64,000 nucleotides of DNA from Herpomyces periplanetae (lineage: Eukaryota > Ascomycota > Laboulbeniomycetes > Herpomycetales > Herpomycetaceae), in the NCBI GenBank assembly GCA_009733715.1, contig WMKJ01000011.1, positions 62,001 to 126,000 on the forward strand. The letters are read 5' to 3'. The position numbers and the translations under genes are program-made. Numbering within the stretch: position 1 is the first letter of the stretch; each line of letters begins with the position of its first letter. Positions 13,601 through 23,785 of this stretch are shown here, piece after piece. The notes beneath the pieces are model-generated. The model was not told the origin of the DNA, did not search any database, and saw only the letters and a program-made list of their open reading frames with translations.

Positions 13601-14301
13601 AAAAATGCTACTTCACCCTCCAACTCCAAAATACCACCCACTTTCCTCATTAGGTCGTTCGTCCCGTCCCATCACACCCGAGCCTTCCCTCCCAGCTGCC
13701 CATCTCATCTCAACGCGCTTTCGCCTTCCTAAAACAGCACTCCTTCCCTCTCCCCCGCATCACGTGCTTCATCGTCCCATCTCCCTAATCACGTGTAACC
13801 GTATTTTGGCAAATTTTGGACAAAAGTTGATGAATTTTTTGGCTTTTTATATTTGATAAATCTTTTTTCTTAAAAGGTCAATGTAAACTTTTTCAAATAG
13901 TGTCCCTTAATTTCCCAATAATGCTTTTCTCCTCTAACATATATTTTGATATTTCATCTACTCTATTACCCAGTTTACTTTAATCCCTACAAAGTTTTCT
14001 ACTTTTCAACCATCCTTTTGCTCTGTATACTCAATTTTGTCTCTTTTCCTTTTACTATTAAAATGTATTAATTGATTCTTTTTATCATTCTCCTCCCCCT
14101 TTCTATTACTGCTCTGTTTCCGTTGTCGAGTTACCAAGTAACCGTTTCATTATACAACATGTTCACTTGATGATTTATCCCGTCATTTCCGTACTAAATT
14201 GTTTACACTTTAATTCAACTTACTCTTTCACCCTTTTCATCCTTTTTTCTGGCAAGATTGATTTCGTCAGGAGATTTTCCCTTAAAGTTTGGCCTTCCAT
14301 C
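10631..14301. other. Gene-free, pyrimidine-rich upstream region of nicotinamidase
   Basis: From about 10,640 to 14,160 the plus strand is dominated by C and T, the reverse of the region to its left. Open frames here are short and compositional, with no conserved motif. A local GC-rich patch lies at 13,535-13,575. This is the upstream side of the plus-strand nicotinamidase gene. No RNA gene is recognised. Confidence 0.55.
13759..13797. promoter_or_regulatory. Two ATCACGTG E-box sites upstream of nicotinamidase
   Basis: Two copies of ATCACGTG start at 13,759 and 13,788, 29 bp apart, about 510 bp before the nicotinamidase ATG. CACGTG is the core bound by fungal bHLH proteins such as Cbf1 and Pho4 relatives. 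Function is inferred from the motif only. Confidence 0.4.
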
Positions 14302-15115
14302 ATGCTCAGTCATTTGGGTCATTCAACCTTTACTCCTGCTTTAATCATCGTAGACTTTCAAGAAGATTTTTGTCCACCGGTAAATTTATCTACCATTTCA
14401 TTTCCCTTCCTTGTCCATTTTCTATACATTCTAATATTTCAACCCTTACATTTAGACAGGTGCTTTACCCGTTCCCGAAGCTCGTTCCATTACCGATACT
14501 GTAAATTATTTGTTAGGTTTACCCTTTACCTTGAAAATTGCTTCTGCCGATTGTCATCCTCCGAATCATGTTTCCTTTGCCATTAGCCATCGTAAAACTG
14601 ACAGCCCTGTCTCCTTAACCCCGTCCAACACAGTCATTACGTATAACCCTTCAAACTCTTCTGAATCACAGACTGTTCAACTCTGGCCTGTACACTGTGT
14701 TCAAAATACGCCGGGATTTGCATTTGTAAAGGAAATGAATACCGATAAAATTCATCATGTTGTTTACAAGGGTCAGTCTCCTCATTATGAAATGCTTTCA
14801 GCTTTCGGTGCAAACTTCTGGAATCCTAGACCCGTCGATACCAATGTTATAACTCACTTGAATAATCTACTTCAACAGTACAAAATAACTCATATATTTG
14901 TCGCTGGTTTAGCCTTAGAATACTGTGTCAAGTATACTGCAATCGATGCATCCCGATTGGGTTATGAAACATTTATTGTTCAAGAAGCAACTCGTCCCAT
15001 TAATCCTCAATCTTGGTCCCATATTACCCTCGAACTTAACAGTGCCAATGTCAGAATTATATCAAAAGATTCCCGTGAAATCAACAGAGTTTCCCACATT
15101 TCCCATTGTAATTAA
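14302..15115 (+). CDS. PNC1: Nicotinamidase, 245 aa
   Basis: Converts nicotinamide to nicotinate and ammonia, the first step of NAD salvage, and removes a sirtuin inhibitor. Two exons, 14302-14379 and 14456-15115, with a 76-nt intron (GTAAAT...TTTAG) falling inside the first conserved block: DFQEDFCPP joins to TGALPVPEARS. The isochorismatase-like fold is clear: the catalytic Asp is in VDFQEDF, zinc ligands are in SADCHPPNH and WPVHCVQ, the catalytic Lys is in VYKGQSP, and the nucleophile Cys is in GLALEYCVK. The ATG at 14302 puts 12 residues before the conserved core; a further in-frame Met upstream is unlikely to be used because it adds an unrelated extension. It stands alone at the end of a 6.8-kb gene-free region. 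Confidence 0.95.
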
Positions 15116-16428
15116 TCTTCTTGCAAATTACCTCCCATCTCCAATTCCATTCCAATACACTCATTTATCATGCCATCCATCATGTTACAATATCGTGGCA
15201 TATACAGGAATCTTAATTATCCAAATTTTCTATTAATCTCACATCAATAAAGCAACCTCTGTCCTCTCCTCTCCAGATTCGGGATCTCTTCAAAGCTCGT
15301 ATCACTCCGCTCCATACTTAATTATCATTGTGTACCACTGAAATCTTTTTTCTATGCATTATTTTCAATGCTCCACTACCTTTCTACTAACTTCCTTCAC
15401 GATATACCCGTCAAGGCGAGCCCTTGAATTTATCTTTCATTTAATTCTTGAGCTAATTTCTTCCCTTACGCTCTTTCATTCAAGACTATAAATCCCCAAA
15501 TTCAATCCATGAATCTTTTACGTATAACATATCCCATACAAATTTTTCCCGACAATCATTTATTCGTTTGCTGGCTTGTTTATTCGTAAACGTCCCCCAC
15601 TTCAATCCATCAATTTATTTACCAACTACTTCGTATCTACCCGATACTTTACACCATCATTAAATATTCCGTTAACTTTGCCTTCACAATAACGTGAATC
15701 TTAAAACCCAAACACACCCCGTTAAACTTCTTTTTCCATCTCCGCCCATCTGTGTATATGTACATCATCCCCAAATCTATCCAATGACCTTTCCAAAACT
15801 ATTCCTCGTATAATCCATTTTATTCAAATCCTTGTTAATATACTCTAGCCCTTACAACCCGTTTAACTAGGGCTTTAATTCTCAAACTTGTCTTATTAAC
15901 TTTTACCAAACCTAGACTCATAAAATCGTCCGTCCATCGCCAGAACCATTCCCAACTTATCAAGGGAACATTATACTCCAAACACAATTTTCCATGCAAG
16001 CATGCATTAACTAACGTAGATACTAAACCGTAGAACCCACCCTTACTTACACCATTCTCGATAAATTATTATCCCTTGACGTAAATCTCTTCCCTGTCCG
16101 CCTCCCCTACTTTATCCTTCCCTCTTACTCCAACATCGTTAACCTTGTCGTTAAATATCAACAAAACTTTCCGTCTTCCAAAACAATCCGCCGTTTCACT
16201 TACACAAATCCCCATGCCCGAGACGCCAAACTGTAAATAACCGTGCAAAATGGTACCTTAAAAAACCCAGGCAAAACCAATCCCCCATTTCAAGCGTTCA
16301 GGATCCAGAGAATATGGTAAACGTACATGTACGCTCGTTCTCGTGAACATATCGTTCAGTCTGTCCGCAAAACCTTAAGTGAAAGACTTCATTTTTGTTT
16401 TTGGTTCCATCAATAATATCCTGTAAAT
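15116..16428. other. Convergent intergenic region, pyrimidine-rich
   Basis: Lies between the stop of nicotinamidase (plus) and the stop of the 864-aa gene (minus). It is C/T-rich on the plus strand with no supported reading frame. It should hold the 3' ends of both transcripts. Confidence 0.5.
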
Positions 16429-19023
16429 TCACGCCGTCGATTTAAGACCGCTAATCTTGCCAAAGGCTTTACTGATATGATGAAACGGTTGACTCGCATT
16501 GCTCAGTGTACTCGAGTAAGATAATCGACTAAAACTCCTTCGATTCGATGCCCGTGATTCTACCGGTCGTGTCGATGGTGTATAATTCGGTGTTTCCCCC
16601 AATGAACCTTTCGTGTCGCTTGCTATACTCGACCGTGAAGCATTAGTCGACCTTTTAAAGGGTGATATAGTCCCCGAATTAACTGCATTGCGCTTAAATC
16701 GTCCGTAACGCTCCCTGAACGTATTAGGTGGTCCGCCTGTTACTCCCGTCTCCCTCTCCCCCCCCGTTGCTCTATTTCGCGATGCATTTCGTCGGTTAGA
16801 CAATCCATTCATCTGAAATATTGGGTTAATAAATGTATCCGAGTACCGGCGCGCTCTCTCAATTATGCCTGATCGTCGCTTGGGTATCGCTGGAAGCTCT
16901 TTTTCATATACCCTTGAACCCCTATTTTGAACTTTTCCCGTATCCCCCGTACAATTCACAATTGAACTTGCTGTACCAATTCCTCCTCTCGATGTCACCC
17001 GCAAGCTACTTTCCTTTTCCCTCAGTCTTCCCCTGCTAAGTGGTAATGATACCGTGGTCTTACTCGCTTCAACATTCCCGTAAAATGCAACTTTTGCCAT
17101 TCCATCCCCCATGCCACTAGCTTTTAATCCTTCCATAGTATTCTCCTGTGCTCTCTTATCCTGCCCCAACTCATTATACGCGCTAGCCGACCTAGTCGGT
17201 AAAATTTTATCGTCTTGTGTACACATAATTGTTGTTCGTCGAGCCGAATCTTTACTCTGTGCCCTCGAGCAACCAACCACTCTATTTGACAGAACCGATG
17301 ATGACTTCATTTCCGTACCCTCACCACTCACATTTTTTCCACTGCATGGTCGTCCGGCCTGCTGCACTAGCAACAATGATCGACTCTTAAGTGGAAGTAT
17401 GCTAATCGCCTTAGCTTGTTGGAGTCCGATTATCTTTGACGTATCTGGGGAGTCACACCCTCCGTATTGCAAGGAAGCCTGGTTCACAGTTGCCTGGTTT
17501 GCCATTTTTGAATATTTAATCGCAGGATAATGTACCGTAGAACCGGCTTTCGAATTCAGGGCCAGCGTCTTCGCTATCGGTAACTTTGTCGTCCCCTTAA
17601 CGTTGGCACACAGCACACTGCCGCCTTGTGATATAGGCTTATCCCCCAGCGTCTCCTTTGGAAATAATCTCGGTCCTTTGTTCACACTTGTCTCTCGCGA
17701 TTTTAGACCTTTATTAGCACATGTGTTAACTGTACTGGAAATAGTTGTCTGAAAATTTTGATCCACGCTAGCTGCTGTCATCATCGTCCTTTCAGCTTCA
17801 CCTTTACCAATATCAACGCTATCCCCCGACGAATCATTTCCCGATTCAACTGTCGCTGATGAAAAAGAATGTGAACAATCAACACTCATATTAGAAATTT
17901 TTGAATTTTTCTGATCCGTTCGCGGAAACTCCATTTTATTATACGCCGTGGAAGACATAGCAACAATATACGAAGCCTCCGATGGAGTTAATATGGATCT
18001 AATTCCTTGTATGTTTGTTTTAATCTTATTGAAATGCAAGTCCGAGCCATGGTTCACCTCTGAACAATGCTTCGTGAGCGAGGTGTCCTCAGCAAGTGTT
18101 GGGTGCTCCACCGAACATTGCGTATAATTAATGTTGGAAGTGGTTCGTGTGGGTAATACATTCCCTGACAAAATTAAACTTGGATTCTCCCATTTACACG
18201 TACCAACTCCAATCGTGGGACAAATCCCCGACCTCGCCTTCATCGTGGCTGTAGAATTATGATTCCCCAAATTAAGTGTATCACTAGGTACCGAATGACC
18301 CCCGTCAGATTTGTACGGTATAGTAACTTTGCCGATATCTCGTTGCTGACATATACATGGACGATCTGACTGAGTATAGCCTTGTGTAACATAACTTGGA
18401 ATAACTTTATCCCGCAACGATACTTTCTTCGACATATGCCGGAGAGCGGGCCTTCCCGGTTTAGCGCCAACATCAAAATCCCGAGCTCCTTCGGTCACTG
18501 TAGCGTCAGACTTTTGAATAATTGATTTGGACGTACGATTGCACGAAACAGCGGCATTCAGCGGTGAATCATGCAAAGTGCTCGGTGACGTGACTCGGTC
18601 AAATGATGAGTTGTCAGTGCTAGTTCCGCCTGATCCGATAGAAACAGCAATCGGATTCATTTGCGAACTGTTAACAGCCATCGAAGGAAACGAGGCGCAT
18701 GAAGAACATGTTAATAAACTTGTACGTCGTGATTTAAATGAATGTGAAGGTGTGACGCAGCGACTGAACGGCCGATACTGTATTTTAGGAAAATCAGTAT
18801 CATCCTGAGCCGTTAAAAACGAATCAGCCCGTGATGAAGTTGAAGAACGATGTGATAAATTATCTATAGTACTGAATGCCTGTGGAGGATTAAGTGAAGT
18901 TCCCCGAAGCATTGATGTTAAAGTATTTTTCCAAAATCTGGCTGTGGCGTTCCCTTTACATAACGACTCCCCGTTAATATCTTGCGGTAATGAGTCGATC
19001 GGAATATTCGATGACATTGTCAT
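16429..19023 (-). CDS. Orphan Ser/Thr-rich disordered protein, 864 aa
   Basis: One uninterrupted frame from the ATG at 19023 to the stop at 16429. I do not recognise a domain. The composition is rich in Ser, Thr, Asn, Gly and basic residues throughout, with almost no predicted hydrophobic core and no membrane segment. The N-terminal 40 residues have a short amphipathic stretch (ARFWKNTLTSMLRG). The last 150 residues are strongly basic (for example KELPAIPKRRSGIIERARR), followed by Arg/Ser repeats and a hydrophobic end (HHISKAFGKISGL). Such a profile fits a scaffold or a phosphorylated cortical or cytoskeletal regulator, but this is a guess. It is followed upstream on the same strand by another long orphan protein. 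Confidence 0.7.
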   Translation of the reverse strand: MTMSSNIPIDSLPQDINGESLCKGNATARFWKNTLTSMLRGTSLNPPQAFSTIDNLSHRSSTSSRADSFLTAQDDTDFPKIQYRPFSRCVTPSHSFKSRRTSLLTCSSCASFPSMAVNSSQMNPIAVSIGSGGTSTDNSSFDRVTSPSTLHDSPLNAAVSCNRTSKSIIQKSDATVTEGARDFDVGAKPGRPALRHMSKKVSLRDKVIPSYVTQGYTQSDRPCICQQRDIGKVTIPYKSDGGHSVPSDTLNLGNHNSTATMKARSGICPTIGVGTCKWENPSLILSGNVLPTRTTSNINYTQCSVEHPTLAEDTSLTKHCSEVNHGSDLHFNKIKTNIQGIRSILTPSEASYIVAMSSTAYNKMEFPRTDQKNSKISNMSVDCSHSFSSATVESGNDSSGDSVDIGKGEAERTMMTAASVDQNFQTTISSTVNTCANKGLKSRETSVNKGPRLFPKETLGDKPISQGGSVLCANVKGTTKLPIAKTLALNSKAGSTVHYPAIKYSKMANQATVNQASLQYGGCDSPDTSKIIGLQQAKAISILPLKSRSLLLVQQAGRPCSGKNVSGEGTEMKSSSVLSNRVVGCSRAQSKDSARRTTIMCTQDDKILPTRSASAYNELGQDKRAQENTMEGLKASGMGDGMAKVAFYGNVEASKTTVSLPLSRGRLREKESSLRVTSRGGIGTASSIVNCTGDTGKVQNRGSRVYEKELPAIPKRRSGIIERARRYSDTFINPIFQMNGLSNRRNASRNRATGGERETGVTGGPPNTFRERYGRFKRNAVNSGTISPFKRSTNASRSSIASDTKGSLGETPNYTPSTRPVESRASNRRSFSRLSYSSTLSNASQPFHHISKAFGKISGLKSTA

Positions 19024-20176
19024 GTCAAAAGATGGAAAGAGCGCTTCAAAATGTAATTTGATGTTGAGAGGCGTAAGGAAGGGTAAGGGAAATGTGGAAT
19101 GTTTTATTGAGCTTGGGGAAAGTGCGAGATAAAAAAACGTTGAGATTGATGCTAAGATTAGTGCTGGGGGTGAAGGTGGTTGAGAATGGGATAATAAATG
19201 TTGGTGAGGGGAAATTAATTGTTGAGGAGAAGTGTCTGCACTGTGAATATTAAATGAAGGAAGTATCTAAGAAAAAAGAAATATGCATGTGAAGCAAAAA
19301 AGAGGGGAAATTGTACAAAGTTACAAGCTTTTTATAAGCAATCCAATTTAATCTAGGTTATACAAGAACGTATACGCAAGTGAAGGCAAACTTGTAGATG
19401 GGAAATACAAGAACATCTACACAAGTTTGTACACTAGCGTACACAAATGTACAAGCTTAAACTCTATGCATGATCCACAATACAAGATCACTCTTAACAT
19501 ACTTAAACATATACTTTTAAGTCTACCAAACTTAATCTAACTTATTTACAATAACTGTTAAAAATATATGATGTATCCATATATCACCCCTCCATACCCC
19601 AAACCCTCATATTCCCCATTATCTATTGCTCTTTCCATCCAGACTTTCCCTACTATGTACCTTGATATCAATTAACTTCTAACAATATACATAACTCCAT
19701 CTGTTTTAGTTAAAATCCTCTAATTTTATCGATATCAAGCTGGTTTCTTAATGCTATTCGCGATTATCCGTGAACAGCTCTTTCCCAATGTAACACTCCT
19801 CCACTTTCCATGGAGATAGTTTAATTAATAATGGTCCAATTCCGAGACACTATAATTCCTTAGTTACCGAATTTAACCTCAACCGGCTTTTTTTCAATAT
19901 TATACCATAAACTATACTACTAAGCTTCCTAATTAGGAAATTCTCCTGCGCAAGTGCCGCATCAAAATCCGCCACAAATGACCATCTCAATCTTCTTACT
20001 CAGCATTGCTCAACCAAACTGTATTCCTTAAAAATTCCCTCGTATATAAGATACCCGCTTAATCCTTTTACTTCCCTCATGTATGTTATCCATAACCTAA
20101 TTTTTTCATTCACACAATCAATCAGTCTAACGGTCAGATAATCGATTGACCAGACAGTTAATCGTTCCTTTCATCT
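19024..20176. other. Region between the two long orphan genes
   Basis: The part next to 19,024-19,270 is purine-rich on the plus strand, i.e. C/T-rich in the sense of the 864-aa gene, as expected of its leader. The middle holds many TACAAG/CTTGTA words and an inverted repeat. The right part is the 3' flank of the 1,202-aa gene. Confidence 0.5.
19387..19429. repeat. Inverted repeat, 14-nt arms
   Basis: Left arm CAAACTTGTAGATG (19387-19400) and right arm CATCTACacAAGTTTG (19414-19429) are complementary apart from a two-base bulge, separated by 13 nt. It lies about 360 bp upstream of the ATG of the 864-aa gene. It could form a hairpin in RNA or be a double protein-binding site. Confidence 0.6.
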
Positions 20177-23100
20177 TCATTTATGTTCTTCGCTATAATC
20201 ATATCCTTCATTGAATTGTGCACTTTTCTTGCTTCGATGTCTCCTCCTTTTCCCTTCTCTCATTTTAAAGTTAATCTCCATCATTCCGGTTACCGGGGAT
20301 TCTCTACCATTCATGTATAAGTCGTCCTGCACTTTTACTTCACTCTCCTTACCTAGTGCCGAGCCAGCTTTGCAATTTTTTCCCTCGGTATTTCGGATTG
20401 TCTGTGTCCCGTCACCGCTGCTCTTACAGCTCGGGATTTCAGTTTGTACTACTCTCTTTACCCCATCATTTTCTTGTCCAAGCCTTGTTTCGCTCATTAA
20501 GTTGATCCGGTAATATTGGTAATACAGTTTTCTTGTTTCTTCGTATTCCGGCACATACTTGGGGCATTTATCTATAGTTTCTTTATCATTGATCATGGCG
20601 TACGGTCCCGTAAACGCACATATACTCAATATCTCATCCACTAAATCATTGTACCCTTCCCATAATTCGTTCTGTACCCAATAGTTTTTCACATCCTTGC
20701 CCGTATGAACTGTTCCTTTCAGTATATCGTGTGGCCATCCCATATTTTTCCCCTTAAGTGCTTCTTGATTTTGCTTTTCATGTTTGTCAATCGGTCTGTT
20801 CCCGTGGGTCCATTTGTTATCTACCTGATTTAAACAACCATCTACTTCACTGCTTTCATGTGGTTTTCTGTGTGTAGGTTGTTTAGATTCGTGAAGTTGA
20901 GAGGAACCGCGCTTACCGTCATCTTCTTGCCCTGGCTTCATTCTATTTTGTTCAGATATCTTTAACTCCTTTTTATCCGCTGCGTTCACACAAGTTGTTG
21001 AGTTTTTTACTATCTTTTCAAGTGGTGGAGATTCTTTAAATGATTTTACATTACCTGAGAATCGCTTTTGCCCAAGAAATGTATCTGATGATCTGGATTT
21101 AACTCCGAATGCACTATTCTGGTCTTCACGCTTTCTGGTAGTTGGGATTGGACTGGCTGTTGTAGCTACGTTTTTCAGTGGGGTTTCACAGTCAACAGGC
21201 CGCACAGGTGTATCCCTATCGTCGTTGTCAACCTCAAATAGCGTCGATTCACTAGAGTTCGTTGTGACTGGTGGTCCCGTTACAATGCCAGTACAACTTT
21301 GAATGCGACTTGAAGTGTTGAGATTGCAGCAACTTGAAAATTTTCTAAATCCGTACTCTTGACAACCATTTATGGAGCCTCTCATGTTGAGTCTCATAAA
21401 GTCTGTCGCGCGGTCTTCAGATGCCTCCCTACGTATTGGTGATTTGGATGACGTTTTATCCGTGTGCCAATCCTTTTCGTGGGCAAAATGTACTTCTTCC
21501 AAGTTACTCATGGTGGCAATTCTTTTATGGGAGTTATTTATAAAAGAGTTGCTAGAAGCTGTATCTCCAAGCCTCATATCAGCCATCGAACCATCTTTAG
21601 CGCTAATATTGCTGACTGATTTTGATTGTTTAAACCGGGCGGCAAACTTATCTACGGATGTTAACCTTGTCGACTCTTGAAATTGATTGTTAACGTCCAC
21701 ATTATTAGAGTCAATAGCATTTGATGACGGGGCTAAAACAGCCACCGTGCGGTAAAACAAACTTCGTTTTCTTTCATGTCTAGCCTGATCTAAACGTAAC
21801 GCATTAGAGTTAATTTTTGATGCCACAGGAGTTGGGCAAGCTGCAACGGATCTCGAATTTGGGCTATCCGATTTGATATTGTCGTGAAACGTTGTGTTTT
21901 CTGGACTCATTCGTGATTTTGATACTTCATTAATACCCGGTAACTGTGGGTCATCATTTCGGAATTTGAGGCTTGATGAGCGAACTTCTTGTTGCTGAAC
22001 GTTATCTGTTGGGTCGGCAGCATTGTTCATATTTTCCAATTTCTGTAAACGCCGTAAAGCCCTACGTGCTGCAATACCATTTGTCAAGTAATTTTTTGGT
22101 TGGTAACGGGAAAGTTTCACGGGCTCCAGTGGCACAGCAATATGTTCAGGGTTCGATGTTGATATGTGTGGGGATAGACCTTCTGAAATTGAATTGTTAC
22201 CGTTTAACTGGCTAAATTTTATTGATTTTGACGTTTTACTGTTTGTGATGGCTTCTTGGTCGGTAGTCTTTGTGGTGTTATCGGATGCATCAAGGAACCT
22301 AGGAATGGAAGAAAATGACGATGGTAATGTGGAACTTGGAAAGTGGTTTTCTGTGTATTCTGTGGACGATGCCAGTATTAATTTGTTAGGAATTCGAATG
22401 GAATAGTGGGATGTCGTGGTGGGTAAATTCAATGGGTGAGGATTATCATGATCATGGTCACATTTCACGTGCCGCAAAGATCTTTGGGACTGCCGTCGTT
22501 CGGGTATATCATGACACGGTGTTTTGGAAGTGTGCACTTGGGTAGCTGAGTTCTCCGAATCGGATTTAGTCTGCTTTGAGTTAGATTGAACTGAATGCTT
22601 TAAGTCATCGGTGGCTACTTTAGATAAAGTCGGCGATGCCAGTGAATTTGGTAATGTAAACTGCGATACTTCTAGTGTAGGAGTTGATTTTTCATTGGAA
22701 TTTGGAAGAGGTGGTTTATTTGATATATTCATATGAAATTGGTTAGAGCATGTTGATTGATAGGGTACGTCATCCTGATGCTCACGAAGTGGTGATAAGC
22801 CTTGACTCGATAAAGATGATGATGTGTTTGGATTTGAATTAGTGGTGGGCGGTGTGTGATCAGCGAAGCGCCATGGGAATTGAAGTCTAGTGCGCGAACA
22901 CTGAGTTTGTAGCGAGGCAGATGAATGTGTCAGTCGTAAAGAACTGTTTAGCGAGGATTGGCTTAATGATGATTTTAGATCTGGATCTAGGCCGTCATTA
23001 CTGATTCCGCGTCTCGGTAAGAATGTTGTTGACGATCGGTTTGGTGATGCGGCTCCAATACTCGCGTTTGTAACGCCGGTGTATATTTTAGTTAAAAAGT

Positions 23101-23785
23101 CTCGGGCTGAGTTTGATGCACTTGCTTGTTTGAAGGAACGGTGGGGTCTCTGAGCTATGTCGTTTGAAAGGTTGTGTGAGCTATGATGCTGGATTAAGGG
23201 AGTAGAAGTGGATGAAATGATTCGTGATGTATAAGAATCCGAGTATTTTGCTTCGTGAAACGATGGAGTTTGGGGTATTATAGCTGGGGTGCTGGGTATG
23301 AAAGAATTGTGATCAGGTCGGGTATGAGGCTTTTCCGAGTCTCCCAAGCCCGCCAATTTCGCTAGGGTCTGTTTCCTGTTGGTGGTAGGAGTTTTTGAAA
23401 GTAAGGGAGACGAAGATATGGCACGTAATGTATCTTTTGAGCTTGAAATTTTGCGCAAGATTGGAAAGTTTTCGAAGCGGTCACGCTTAAGAGATTTCTC
23501 CGACTCGCGATTCACGTATTGCCTGTTTGATAACGAAGCGGCCGCATGAGTGGGTTTCTTATTAGAAGTGTGAGTCGTGGGAGGGAGGTTGTACGGGTTA
23601 GGAGGAAATTGAGATGATTGATGGCAATCTCGAACATGGTCAGATTTTTTAGCGTTCAAGTTCCCGAGGCTAGCCTTGCGGTGGTTGAAGGATTTGGAAC
23701 CGGGCAATGATGGGAATAGGGAGTGGGGAAGCTGTGATGTTGACTGTGATAGAGCAAGTGATGGTAGGGAAACAGAGTTTGTCAT
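20177..23785 (-). CDS. Orphan disordered protein with a conserved-looking C-terminal segment, 1,202 aa
   Basis: One open frame to the stop at 20177. The first ATG in frame is at 23785; the frame is open 20 codons further upstream without an ATG, so an upstream exon is possible. About 1,000 residues are Ser/Asn/Thr/His-rich and look disordered. They include short recurring patterns (Leu-Ser-rich, Arg-Arg-Leu-Gln-Lys) but no domain that I know. Residues near 1,040-1,110 look folded: aromatic-rich, with WVQNELWEGYNDLVDEILS and ICAFTGPYAMI, then YEETRKLYYQYYRI. The extreme C-terminus is basic (KRRRHRSKKS). I cannot assign a function. It is the upstream neighbour of the 864-aa orphan on the same strand, 1.15 kb away; the two share composition but I see no clear sequence repeat between them. 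Confidence 0.7.
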   Translation of the reverse strand: MTNSVSLPSLALSQSTSQLPHSLFPSLPGSKSFNHRKASLGNLNAKKSDHVRDCHQSSQFPPNPYNLPPTTHTSNKKPTHAAASLSNRQYVNRESEKSLKRDRFENFPILRKISSSKDTLRAISSSPLLSKTPTTNRKQTLAKLAGLGDSEKPHTRPDHNSFIPSTPAIIPQTPSFHEAKYSDSYTSRIISSTSTPLIQHHSSHNLSNDIAQRPHRSFKQASASNSARDFLTKIYTGVTNASIGAASPNRSSTTFLPRRGISNDGLDPDLKSSLSQSSLNSSLRLTHSSASLQTQCSRTRLQFPWRFADHTPPTTNSNPNTSSSLSSQGLSPLREHQDDVPYQSTCSNQFHMNISNKPPLPNSNEKSTPTLEVSQFTLPNSLASPTLSKVATDDLKHSVQSNSKQTKSDSENSATQVHTSKTPCHDIPERRQSQRSLRHVKCDHDHDNPHPLNLPTTTSHYSIRIPNKLILASSTEYTENHFPSSTLPSSFSSIPRFLDASDNTTKTTDQEAITNSKTSKSIKFSQLNGNNSISEGLSPHISTSNPEHIAVPLEPVKLSRYQPKNYLTNGIAARRALRRLQKLENMNNAADPTDNVQQQEVRSSSLKFRNDDPQLPGINEVSKSRMSPENTTFHDNIKSDSPNSRSVAACPTPVASKINSNALRLDQARHERKRSLFYRTVAVLAPSSNAIDSNNVDVNNQFQESTRLTSVDKFAARFKQSKSVSNISAKDGSMADMRLGDTASSNSFINNSHKRIATMSNLEEVHFAHEKDWHTDKTSSKSPIRREASEDRATDFMRLNMRGSINGCQEYGFRKFSSCCNLNTSSRIQSCTGIVTGPPVTTNSSESTLFEVDNDDRDTPVRPVDCETPLKNVATTASPIPTTRKREDQNSAFGVKSRSSDTFLGQKRFSGNVKSFKESPPLEKIVKNSTTCVNAADKKELKISEQNRMKPGQEDDGKRGSSQLHESKQPTHRKPHESSEVDGCLNQVDNKWTHGNRPIDKHEKQNQEALKGKNMGWPHDILKGTVHTGKDVKNYWVQNELWEGYNDLVDEILSICAFTGPYAMINDKETIDKCPKYVPEYEETRKLYYQYYRINLMSETRLGQENDGVKRVVQTEIPSCKSSGDGTQTIRNTEGKNCKAGSALGKESEVKVQDDLYMNGRESPVTGMMEINFKMREGKRRRHRSKKSAQFNEGYDYSEEHK

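Noticed and set aside
12618-13856. Short frames in the nicotinamidase leader, including a 108-codon Pro/Ala-rich one
   Set aside because: The composition follows the C-rich DNA; there is no family resemblance.
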